Part shown: in pieces, positions 27,937 to 35,780 of the stretch
How the letters are laid out: every line of letters begins with the position of its first letter
Numbering within the stretch: the stretch's first letter is position 1
Translations under genes and position numbers: made by a program
Source of the DNA: Chloroflexota bacterium
Lineage (GTDB): Bacteria > Chloroflexota > Anaerolineae > Aggregatilineales > UBA2796
Direction of reading: 5' to 3'
Length of the DNA: 64,000 nucleotides
NCBI GenBank assembly: GCA_021325095.1
Contig: JAJPHV010000152.1
Coordinates: forward strand, 1 to 64,000
Notes under the pieces: generated by a model
Databases searched by the model: none
Told to the model about the DNA's origin: nothing
What the model saw: only the letters and a program-made list of their open reading frames with translations

Positions 27937-28599
27937 TTGAAATCGCCGATGCAAAGACCGCGCGGAGTTTCTCCGATCCTGGTAGCCTTGCTGGCGATTC
28001 CCGTCACCGGGATGTTGTTTATCGCATTGCAGCAGGCGGTCAGGGTGTCGCGGGGTGAGCCATCGATCACATCTGCCCTGGTGACTACCCTGGCCGACAT
28101 GCTCCCAAATGCGATTCGGCACACAGCGACATTCCTGGTTCTCAGCGTACCGACACCTACGCCACTATCGGCAGGCGAGGCGGCTCCGGCTTTCTCCTTG
28201 TCGGGCCTGGAAGGAAAGCCACACAGCTTGGATGATTACCAAGGGAAGCGCGTGGTGCTGAACTTCTGGGCATCCTGGTGCGCGCCGTGTCGCACCGAGA
28301 TGCCCCTTCTGGAAGCCACTTTCAAGCGTTTAGAGAACAGTGGTGTTGTCGTTATCGGGGTCAACTATGCAGAAGAGGCATTACCTGTTCGTCAGTACGT
28401 GGGCGAACTTAACATCACGTTCCCGATTCTCCTGGACGTGGACAGGTTCGTTTTCGACAAATACGGCGTTACAGGGTTGCCCACCACATTTTTCATCGAC
28501 TCGAAGGGTAAAATGCGAGCTAAGTATATTGGCATGTTGACCCCTGAAGCGCTACAACAGTACCTTGATTTGCTTGCGACGTTTGACCGTGTATCGTAG
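27937..28599 (+). CDS. TlpA/ResA-like thioredoxin protein
   Basis: A membrane anchor (about 10-35) and an AhpC/TSA-type thioredoxin domain with C115-A-P-C118 in '[15 protein letters not shown]' and the cis-Pro '[12 protein letters not shown]'. Family members reduce disulfides on the outside, for example in cytochrome c maturation or CuA-site reduction, and receive electrons from CcdA. Start taken as TTG with GAGG upstream; an in-frame ATG four codons later is the alternative. Confidence 0.85.
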   Translation: MKSPMQRPRGVSPILVALLAIPVTGMLFIALQQAVRVSRGEPSITSALVTTLADMLPNAIRHTATFLVLSVPTPTPLSAGEAAPAFSLSGLEGKPHSLDDYQGKRVVLNFWASWCAPCRTEMPLLEATFKRLENSGVVVIGVNYAEEALPVRQYVGELNITFPILLDVDRFVFDKYGVTGLPTTFFIDSKGKMRAKYIGMLTPEALQQYLDLLATFDRVS

Positions 28600-28617
28600 T
28601 GGATAATCAGAGAGAGT

Positions 28618-29409
28618 ATGACTACCCCAATTGACATCAGCGCGCCTGTTGTTTCTCGTGAGCGCCAGACGGCCAGGAAAGTGGTGCGTGGCTTCCTGTG
28701 GTTTTCCGATCACTGGGTTCTTGTTTTCTCGCTGTTTTTCGGGGCGTTCGTCGTGGCGCCCTTCCTGGCTCCGGTATTCATGCATTGGGGCTGGATAGAG
28801 CCTGCCCGGTTGGTCTACACGGTCTACAGTACCTTGTGTCACCAGATGGCGCAGCGTTCCTTCTTCCTGTTTGGCCCGCAACCGATGTATAACATCGCCC
28901 AACTGCCAGTGACCATGACGAATAATGACGTTGAGAACATGTTAGCGCTGCGCAATTTCATTGGAAACGCCGACCTGGGCTGGAAAGTCGCGTGGTCAGA
29001 CCGCATGACGTCGATGTACGGTGGGGTGTGGCTGGCCGGTATCCTGTTCGGCCTGCTGCGGCAAATCCGCGAGACTCGCCACCTGCGTTTGCCCGTTTTT
29101 CTATTGCTGCTTGTGCCGATGGTCGTCGATGGTGGGACACACTTCCTAAGCGACATCAGCGGCGAACTGGCCGGAGGGTTTCGCTACAGCAATCAGTGGC
29201 TGGCGAACCTGACCGGAAACGGGCTGCCAACCTGGTTTTACGCGGGTGATGCGCTGGGATCATTTAATTCCTTGGTACGGCTGATCAGCGGAGTCCTGTT
29301 CGGGTTCGCCGTTGTCTGGTTTGCTTTCCCGTATCTGGATCGCAGTCTTCGAGAGACGGCAACGGTCTTGCGTTTGAAACTGGCAGGATTACGTCCAGCG
29401 ACGCAATAG
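28618..29409 (+). CDS. DUF2085 integral membrane protein
   Basis: Four to five helices, with the DUF2085 signature 'YSTLCHQMAQRSFFLFG', then 'DRMTSMYGGVWLAGILFGL' and 'VVDGGTHFLSD'. The function of the family is unknown. Follows the TlpA-like gene by 18 bases and is probably co-transcribed. Confidence 0.8.
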   Translation: MTTPIDISAPVVSRERQTARKVVRGFLWFSDHWVLVFSLFFGAFVVAPFLAPVFMHWGWIEPARLVYTVYSTLCHQMAQRSFFLFGPQPMYNIAQLPVTMTNNDVENMLALRNFIGNADLGWKVAWSDRMTSMYGGVWLAGILFGLLRQIRETRHLRLPVFLLLLVPMVVDGGTHFLSDISGELAGGFRYSNQWLANLTGNGLPTWFYAGDALGSFNSLVRLISGVLFGFAVVWFAFPYLDRSLRETATVLRLKLAGLRPATQ

Positions 29410-29487
29410 CCAATAATGCAGCCAAGCGTCAATCGATGTGTTGCTGGCAAGTGCGCTTCTATTCTGTCATCGCCGTCTTGGTATGTA

Positions 29488-30441
29488 TCAGGAAAGTGGT
29501 TTCGTGCCGACGAATAATGGGAAACGGGCTTGTTCTCGGTGCATGGAGGTGGGCCTGAGCAGCCGCCGTAGGAAAAGAGCGCCCGGACGCTCCGGCCAAT
29601 GGATAGTCGTTCGGAATCCTGCACGGTTCAGTGCAGCAACTATCTCATCGAACACAAGATAGCCTGTGCCTTCAACAGGAACCTCGTCAAGCCCATACTG
29701 AGACTTGAAACGCGCGAGCTGCTTCTGCATCATCTGCATTCCACTGGCGTTATCCCGATATACTGGACTGTCCATGATAATCAGTTTGCCGCCTGGCCTT
29801 AACACGTCAAATACGCTTTTCAGCACTGCACTGACATTCACATAATGACACGCGGCGCTGACCACGCAGAGCGTCATGCATCCGTCGTGGACAGGCAAGT
29901 GCTCCATACTCGCCTGTCCACGCAGAAAACCATTCTCAGCTTTCTCAAGATAGACCCGTCCACCACTCAGGCTGTCCTGACCTTCGACGTTAATATCCAG
30001 CGCCAGAACCCGGTAACCTGCCAGGGCAAGATGATGACTCAGCCAGCAGTTTCCTGCCCCCAAATCGAGTGCCCAAGCTTGCCGGTCAATCATCAGATGT
30101 TTCATTAGAATGCCGAATGTCCGACGCCTTAGTCGCCAAATATCGGCGTGCGGATCATCGTCTGGAACGTTCGGCAGCATGAGGTAATAGGAATTATCTT
30201 GGTGTTCCCATCCATCTCCCTGGCGAATTTGATGGTAGGCGTCGAGAAATGATCGGTGCCGGGCTGCGTCATCGGGAAGCAAGAAGCGCCAGATACCCTC
30301 ATTCCGAGGATAAATGCGCCCGCAACCGCGACAGGTCAGCCTATCTGACGATTCAAGCGATAGCGCTGCGCGGCAGGCAGGGCAGGCGGCGATTGACTCG
30401 AAGGCCCTTTCAAGCTCATCCTGGGGAATCTGTGTTTGCAT
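29488..30441 (-). CDS. Class I SAM methyltransferase with N-terminal zinc ribbon
   Basis: Residues 15-45 hold a Trm112-like zinc ribbon (CPAC and CRGCG), followed by a Rossmann methyltransferase with motif I 'ALDLGAGNCWLS' and 'VFDVLRPGGKLIIMDSP'. The substrate cannot be told. It reads in the same direction as the interrupted CcdA gene and lies 120 bases after its 3' fragment, so it may have been co-transcribed before the IS arrived. Start at the internal ATG (30441); the longer version lacks a ribosome site. Confidence 0.75.
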   Translation of the reverse strand: MQTQIPQDELERAFESIAACPACRAALSLESSDRLTCRGCGRIYPRNEGIWRFLLPDDAARHRSFLDAYHQIRQGDGWEHQDNSYYLMLPNVPDDDPHADIWRLRRRTFGILMKHLMIDRQAWALDLGAGNCWLSHHLALAGYRVLALDINVEGQDSLSGGRVYLEKAENGFLRGQASMEHLPVHDGCMTLCVVSAACHYVNVSAVLKSVFDVLRPGGKLIIMDSPVYRDNASGMQMMQKQLARFKSQYGLDEVPVEGTGYLVFDEIVAALNRAGFRTTIHWPERPGALFLRRLLRPTSMHREQARFPLFVGTKPLS

Positions 30442-30563
30442 CCTTAGTTGAGAGCGAGTCAAACACCCTCTCCGGACATTATGAACCCGATAGGCACTGT
30501 CCAATGTTGCTCAAAGGCAGTGTCCCGTTGAAAAAGTCTGTCGTACACTGCTCCAACTTGTAA

Positions 30564-30626
30564 CTAAAGGTGGCATTGGCAGCGCCGATCTGCGAAATAC
30601 GCTGCATATCGCCCGTATAAACTAGG
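30564..30626 (-). pseudogene. ccdA: 3' fragment of the CcdA gene
   Basis: Joining this piece to the 5' part across the IS (keeping one CTAG) continues the frame as 'GVLVYTGDMQRYF...' to a TAG at 30564, a normal CcdA C terminus. The restored protein would be 285 residues. Confidence 0.75.
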
Positions 30627-32193
30627 AGGTTGTCGGAGAGAAACGTCTAATCGGGTTTGAAGCGGATCTATAAAGAGGGGGCATCATTTTGTTGACCTCA
30701 AAAGTGCCCCAAACCGTCAAAAAACAGCCTCCAGACAACAAGATTCTGGGGCAGAGGCACAGCAAAGCTAAGCCAACCGGGCTTGAGGGAAAAGGACATG
30801 CAAGCGCTTAAAGTTAAAGGCCAAACAGACCAAAGCCCATTCTCCAGCCGCAGACTTCACGCCACGCAAGGAAAACTGACGAAACCCCAAGACTTCTTTG
30901 ATAATGCCAATGACCGGTTCGACCGTGCATTTGCGGAGACGGTAGATTTCGCGTCCGAAAGCCGTTTGGAGTTTGTAGGCCATCTTGACTTTAGACGTAG
31001 CCGTGTCGGGCGGTGGCTCAGGCTCCTGAGCGAAAAAGGTCTGCCAGGCGCGATGATGGGCTTCACGACCGGTGGCAATGTATGGCTCAATCCCGCGTTG
31101 TTCACAGGCTTGGCTAGTGGCTGGACTAAAATAACCGTTGTCCAGAGCCGCCCCCTCCACTTGACCCAGATTAGCGAAGAGCGCCGCGAGCGTGGGTTCC
31201 GCTTCGCGCTTATCATTGGGGTGGTTCGATAGACTGGTGGACACAATCACTAAGCTGGCCTGATCGACGGCCACCTGCGCGTTGTAATGCTGGTCAAACC
31301 CCTCATCGGTACTGTTCTTCATCACCCGCGAGTCCGGATCGGTGAAATTGTACTGGTCCTTGTCGCGGGGGCCTGGCTCTGGCGGCACCGGAGGTTTTCC
31401 CCCAGGCCGACGCTTGTTGTGCTTGGTTTTCTCCGCCCGTTCTCGGACTTTGGCTTCATACTCGGCTTGTTCGGCCGCGTAGCGTTCAACGGCTCGTGCT
31501 TCCAAAACCGCTTTGGCCTGCGCCAGGTTTTCTAAGCGGAGCTGCCGCCGCGCCAGTTCATTCTCTATGACCAAGCCACCCGGTAAAACCACCTCGCCCT
31601 GGTCGGCGCTTTCTCCCAAACTCAATAACTCATGGACTTCCGCGCGCCATTGCGTTTCTATGGCTAGCAGACGTTTGTAGCTCACTGCCTTGTGCTTGGA
31701 AGCATCGGCGTGAATTTTGCTCCCATCCAGACTGATATTGCCTACCTTCAAGACCCCGACCGCTTGCGCTACCAACAAGACTTGCACAAACAACGCTTGG
31801 ATTTCGTCCAAAAAGGTCTTGCGAAAGTTCGCTAGCGTGTCATGGTCGGGGTGCAGTCCCCCAGCCACATATTCAAAAGGCAAACGCTCATACGTCGCCC
31901 GTTCCATCTGGCGCGAACTGAAGACCCCACTGGCATAACCGTATATCAACAGTCCCAACAGCACTTCCGGCGCTATGGCTTTGCCCCCGACAGTTCCATA
32001 CTGTCCATAGACGCTCTCCAAATCTAACAGGCTCACCACGCTGACCACAAAGCGTGCCAAGTGTTCCTCTGGCAGGGCTTCCCCCACCCGGATCGTCTTA
32101 TTCAACATCGCTTCGTAATCTGGTTTTTCGAATTGTCGTGTCATCCCTCCAGTTTACCCCTCAATCCCTTCATCCGGGTTCTCCGACAACCTC
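30627..32193 (-). mobile_element. IS1182-type insertion sequence, 1,567 bp, inserted in ccdA
   Basis: Terminal inverted repeats GAGGTTGTCGGAG at 30627 and its complement ending at 32193. Flanked by a 4-bp direct repeat CTAG (30623-30626 and 32194-32197). Removing the element and one CTAG restores the ccdA frame exactly. Confidence 0.9.
30768..32144 (-). CDS. IS1182-family transposase
   Basis: A 458-residue DDE transposase: an N-terminal DUF772-type region ('APEVLLGLLIYGYASGVFSSRQMERA', 'RLPFEYVAGGLHPDHDTLANFRK'), the first catalytic Asp in 'ISLDGSKIHADASKHKA', the second in 'GAALDNGYFSP', and a C-terminal 'VEPVIGIIKEVLGFRQF' with the catalytic Glu. It appears intact, so the element may still be active. 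Confidence 0.9.
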   Translation of the reverse strand: MTRQFEKPDYEAMLNKTIRVGEALPEEHLARFVVSVVSLLDLESVYGQYGTVGGKAIAPEVLLGLLIYGYASGVFSSRQMERATYERLPFEYVAGGLHPDHDTLANFRKTFLDEIQALFVQVLLVAQAVGVLKVGNISLDGSKIHADASKHKAVSYKRLLAIETQWRAEVHELLSLGESADQGEVVLPGGLVIENELARRQLRLENLAQAKAVLEARAVERYAAEQAEYEAKVRERAEKTKHNKRRPGGKPPVPPEPGPRDKDQYNFTDPDSRVMKNSTDEGFDQHYNAQVAVDQASLVIVSTSLSNHPNDKREAEPTLAALFANLGQVEGAALDNGYFSPATSQACEQRGIEPYIATGREAHHRAWQTFFAQEPEPPPDTATSKVKMAYKLQTAFGREIYRLRKCTVEPVIGIIKEVLGFRQFSLRGVKSAAGEWALVCLAFNFKRLHVLFPQARLA

Positions 32194-32992
32194 CTAGGAC
32201 CCCGATGATGACCATCAAAACGCCGCTGGCAACCTTAATCGTATTCAAGTGACGCTTCAGCCCGCGAAGGATGACTTGCGCACGATCCAAGGCGACAGCC
32301 GTCAGAATGAAGGGTATGCCCAAACCCAGGGAATACGCGACCATGAGGCCACCTGCCTGGAAAACGCTGCCACCGCTGGCCGCCATGGTCAAAATCGTTC
32401 CGTAGATAGGGCCGCCGCACGGCGTCCAGCCTGCCGCAAAAATGACCCCTACGAGGCTTGAGCCAAGCAATCCAGAGCGGCCACGCGACCTCACCTGCAA
32501 ACGTGTATCGGCATACAGGGCGCTTTGGAGCCACGCTAATCCCCGTTTGATGTAAATTCCAGTTCGTCCGAGGTGTTCCAGCGCAGGTCGGCATTCTAGC
32601 CAGTGAAGCACAGGCACAATCAACCCCATGAAGTGCAGGCCAAATAGAACGATCAGAATGCCGCCCACGTGCGGAATGATCACCCGTTGAATTTCATAAA
32701 ACATCGAAGACAACAGGCGTGTGCCTGCTGTGATAGCCAGACCGAAGACTACAAACACGAACATGAAGCCCGCCACAAAAGCGACGCCATGTAGCGCCAT
32801 TTGAAACCGGCGCGTCTGAGCAACTTGCACCGATATCCCAGGAACAGTGATGGTACTCAATCCAGTAACGACCTGGGCGGTAACGCGATTACCCATGTAA
32901 CCAACGTAGGCAGGCACGAGGGGCAGTACGCACGGTGAGATAAAGGACAAGAACCCCACGATAAATGCCAGCCATACCGTGACATTGATCAT
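32194..32992 (-). pseudogene. ccdA: CcdA cytochrome c biogenesis protein, 5' part, cut by an IS
   Basis: CcdA moves reducing electrons from cytoplasmic thioredoxin across the membrane to proteins such as TlpA/ResA. Six helices are present, with both redox Cys in their usual motifs ('FISPCVLPLVPAYVG' and 'AAGWTPCGGPIYG'). The frame now reads into the IS and ends with foreign residues, losing about 20 C-terminal residues at the end of the last helix. Start at the ATG with GAGGATG upstream. It may retain some function because only the extreme C terminus is replaced. Confidence 0.85.
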
Positions 32993-33066
32993 CGATACAT
33001 CCTCAGCAGATTCGTTCGGATTGGGCAGTGCTTCGACTGGAGCAGTTTGTGATCTTGACACACGGA

Positions 33067-33081
33067 TGCCAAATGGCAATA
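33067..33081. promoter_or_regulatory. Variant CGCC-box half of a tandem pair
   Basis: TGCCAAATGGCAATA, a perfect TGCCA-AA-TGGCA palindrome, directly adjoining the next box with 15-base spacing. Confidence 0.5.
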
Positions 33082-33098
33082 CGCCGAATGGCGTATAG
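33082..33098. promoter_or_regulatory. CGCC-box palindrome, copy 4 (CcdA / YtkA-like divergent promoter)
   Basis: CGCCGAATGGCGTATAG, identical to copy 1 over all 17 bases. Its outer arms extend to ATACGCC and GGCGTAT. It lies between the divergent CcdA and YtkA/FixH-like genes. Confidence 0.65.
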
Positions 33099-33177
33099 GA
33101 AGGGGAATATTAAAACTATACAATGAAATATTCGTAAGGGCAGCCACTTTGCACACCGAAGGTAATACCTCTGAGTG

Positions 33178-33603
33178 ATGGCGATCTACATGATACGTGC
33201 CCACATGCGATGGCTGGCATTGCCAATTTCGCTGATTGCCGTGTTGCTGGGCGCTTGTAGCCCAAGCCAGAATGTTACTCCCACCAGCACCGATGACCTG
33301 AAAATCACCCTGAATACAAACCCTAGTCCGCCTCGACTTGGCGACAGCCAGTTGTTGATCGACATTGTCAATGCAGCCGGTCAAGCTGTAGACGACGTAA
33401 AAGTTGACATATCGGTTGGCATGTCCAGTATGTCGATGGGCGGCACACAGGATGGGCAAGCCGATAGCCAGGGCAAAGGGCGGTATGCGCGACTGGTAAC
33501 GTTGCACAGTAATGGGGAATATGTCGTTCGCCTCTGGGTGAGGCGTAACGGGCAACTTCTCAAAACTCAGGAATTCCGCTTCACTGTGCAGGGAGGAAGT
33601 TAG
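33178..33603 (+). CDS. YtkA/FixH-like lipoprotein
   Basis: A lipobox 'VLLGACS' after the signal and one Ig-like domain of the FixH/YtkA type ('PRLGDSQLLIDIVNAAGQ', 'GKGRYARLVTLHSNGEYVV') with Met-rich 'GMSSMSMGG', a possible copper-binding loop. Such proteins assist copper enzymes or oxidase assembly. Several ATGs compete (33178, 33190, 33205); the first gives the longest signal region. Confidence 0.7.
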   Translation: MAIYMIRAHMRWLALPISLIAVLLGACSPSQNVTPTSTDDLKITLNTNPSPPRLGDSQLLIDIVNAAGQAVDDVKVDISVGMSSMSMGGTQDGQADSQGKGRYARLVTLHSNGEYVVRLWVRRNGQLLKTQEFRFTVQGGS

Positions 33604-33605
33604 CT

Positions 33606-33818
33606 TTGAAAAAGAAAGGTAAAGCACAGCGCGCTGCCGAAGCTCGTGAAGGTACTCGGTGGTTGGGAGCCATTATCGGGGGAATTGGTGGCTATTCAGG
33701 TGCCGAGATGCTCTTGCGCAGCCAACCGCATCCTCTGCACTGGCTCGCTGCCCTGGCATTTGGAGTCTTCGGCTACGGTGCGCTCGCTCTCTTACAGCGC
33801 CGAAAAGGCAGTATATAG
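33606..33818 (+). CDS. Small two-helix membrane protein
   Basis: Seventy residues with two hydrophobic segments and a basic N terminus. Starts with TTG preceded by GGAGGAAG, three bases after the lipoprotein stop, so it is part of that operon. Unknown function. Confidence 0.6.
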   Translation: MKKKGKAQRAAEAREGTRWLGAIIGGIGGYSGAEMLLRSQPHPLHWLAALAFGVFGYGALALLQRRKGSI

Positions 33819-33930
33819 CTCATCACCTGGCTTCTGGACTCCGGATAGCACGCGCCGATTCCTGCGCCATGACACCGTACATGGCAGAAATGAGAGAGGC
33901 CAACCATGCCTCGGAAAGAAAGTGCAAATA

Positions 33931-34374
33931 ATGCCCACCAGAATGCAGACCTTGTTCAGTACCCTTGCTCTTTTGGCGGTCATTGCCGGCTGCGGTTCTT
34001 ATCCCGCTCCTAATAGAGCCACTGCGACAAATACACCGGCGAGCGCGTCGACTGGCACTTACCGAACACTGACCATTGATGCCTTCGCCGACATCCTTGC
34101 CAATCGTAAAGCACAGTACAAGGTAATCAACGTTCACATACCCTATGAGGGAGAGATAGAAGGCACGGATGCCAAAATCCCGTACAATGATTTGGATGCT
34201 CTTACGGCTGGGCTGCCGGACAAGAATGCTCCGATTATCCTGTACTGTCGAAGTGGCAGAATGAGTGAAGAGGCCAGCCGCGCACTGCTGTCAAGGGGCT
34301 ATACCCAAGTATGGGATGTTCCAGGTGGGATGAATGCGTGGCGGGCGAGTGGGCGCAGCGTAGTCAACAAATGA
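33931..34374 (+). CDS. Rhodanese-domain lipoprotein
   Basis: A lipobox ending in C21 ('VIAGCGS') and a single rhodanese domain with catalytic C106 in 'LYCRSGRMSEEA'. Likely an extracellular sulfurtransferase or thiol-handling protein. The M23 peptidase gene starts inside its stop codon (ATGA). Confidence 0.85.
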   Translation: MPTRMQTLFSTLALLAVIAGCGSYPAPNRATATNTPASASTGTYRTLTIDAFADILANRKAQYKVINVHIPYEGEIEGTDAKIPYNDLDALTAGLPDKNAPIILYCRSGRMSEEASRALLSRGYTQVWDVPGGMNAWRASGRSVVNK

Positions 34375-35300
34375 TACGCCTACGCTTGCTTCTCAACGGT
34401 TCGATAAAACAACCGAATACCCACTACAGTTGGCAAAGGTTATTTGCTGTTCTGGCCCTGGTGGCTGTCTTAGGTTGGGCGATGCCGACGCCCGTCATCG
34501 CGCAGCAGCCTATCGTCATCAACCTGGAATTTGAGTACCTACGGCAGGGCACCGCAGGTATCATCAGTCTCACAGGGTCTGGCATCAACGGAGCAGTCGC
34601 CACTGCTTTGGGACGAACCTGCCCATTTTTCCCGGTAAGCGATGGTTATGCGTGCCTGATAGCAACACCAATGGACCAAAAAATCAGGGATTATCCATTG
34701 ACCGTTATCGTAAACCGGGTGGACGGTACAACTGCAAAATGGGAGGGAACGCTCAAAGTTGCTTCCGGCCAATTCATCGCCGAGCCGGAATTCAACGTTC
34801 CGTCTGCCAAGTTCTATCTGCTTCGCAAGGATATCGAACTCAGTGAGGAAGCGCGGCTAGAGGCAATCTACAGTATGGTCACGCCTGATCGGTTCTGGGA
34901 TGAGCAATTCAAGCAGCCCGTTGACGGAGCGCTGACCTCACCTTACGGTACCGTGCGGGCGTACAATGATGGAAACGTGCGCCGACATACCGGCTACGAC
35001 CTGCGAGCGCCAATGGGTACGCCCGTTGAGGCATCAGCCAGCGGACGAGTTGTGTATGCGCGTCCACTGGATATTCACGGCAACATTGAAGTCATTGATC
35101 ACGGTTGGGGCATCTTCAACAGTTATTCGCACCTATCCGAGATTTACGTTGTACCAGGCCAATTCGTTTTAGAGGGTGACATCGTTGCTCGAAGCGGTAA
35201 TACGGGGCGCAGCCTTGGCCCACACGTGCATTGGGAGATTGCAGTAGATGGCACCGTAGTGGACCCGGCGGCATTTGCGCGTCTCAAACTCCCGAATTAG
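34371..35300 (+). CDS. Secreted M23 family peptidase
   Basis: A signal peptide, an Ig-like region and a LytM/M23 domain with the zinc motifs H206-x3-D210 ('RHTGYDLRAP') and H285-x-H287 ('GPHVHWEI'). Predicted cell-wall endopeptidase or an extracellular protease. Translationally coupled to the rhodanese lipoprotein. Confidence 0.9.
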   Translation: MIRLRLLLNGSIKQPNTHYSWQRLFAVLALVAVLGWAMPTPVIAQQPIVINLEFEYLRQGTAGIISLTGSGINGAVATALGRTCPFFPVSDGYACLIATPMDQKIRDYPLTVIVNRVDGTTAKWEGTLKVASGQFIAEPEFNVPSAKFYLLRKDIELSEEARLEAIYSMVTPDRFWDEQFKQPVDGALTSPYGTVRAYNDGNVRRHTGYDLRAPMGTPVEASASGRVVYARPLDIHGNIEVIDHGWGIFNSYSHLSEIYVVPGQFVLEGDIVARSGNTGRSLGPHVHWEIAVDGTVVDPAAFARLKLPN

Positions 35301-35354
35301 ATCGATTAACGACCACCCAGTATTCTATGATGCGTCAATTTTGAACGCTACGAA

Positions 35355-35780
35355 CTATTCGGCGACCATACTGGGGTTCCTGGCGGCTCCGTTCCGCATT
35401 ATGTCCACGATCTCCTGCATAAGCGTTGCAGCGTTTAGCGGTTTGGCAATATAGCCGTCGAAGCCAGCGTCAAGGAGCCGATCCCGATCTCTCGGCATTG
35501 CGTTAGCGGTCAGCGCGATGGTTGTAGCGTTGACGAAGAATGGCATCGCCTTTATCTTATGCAACAATTCTATACCGTCCATCATCGGCATAGAAATATC
35601 GGTGATGATGGCTTGCGGCACAGTCTTTAGCTCGTTGAGCGTATTCAGCGCATCTTTAGCAGACAAAGCGCTAGTTACTCTAGCGTGGTAGTGATCTAGC
35701 ACCGCTTCCAATACCGCAAGGTTGTTGGGATCATCCTCAACGATCACAAAATGCCATGCGGACAGGTCGGTCTTACTCAT
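35355..35780 (-). CDS. Single-domain response regulator
   Basis: A receiver domain with acidic E15-D16-D17, phospho-acceptor D61 ('IITDISMPMMDG') and Lys in 'IAKPLN'. No output domain. Its ATG overlaps the end of the kinase gene by four bases, so it is the direct partner of that kinase. Confidence 0.9.
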   Translation of the reverse strand: MSKTDLSAWHFVIVEDDPNNLAVLEAVLDHYHARVTSALSAKDALNTLNELKTVPQAIITDISMPMMDGIELLHKIKAMPFFVNATTIALTANAMPRDRDRLLDAGFDGYIAKPLNAATLMQEIVDIMRNGAARNPSMVAE

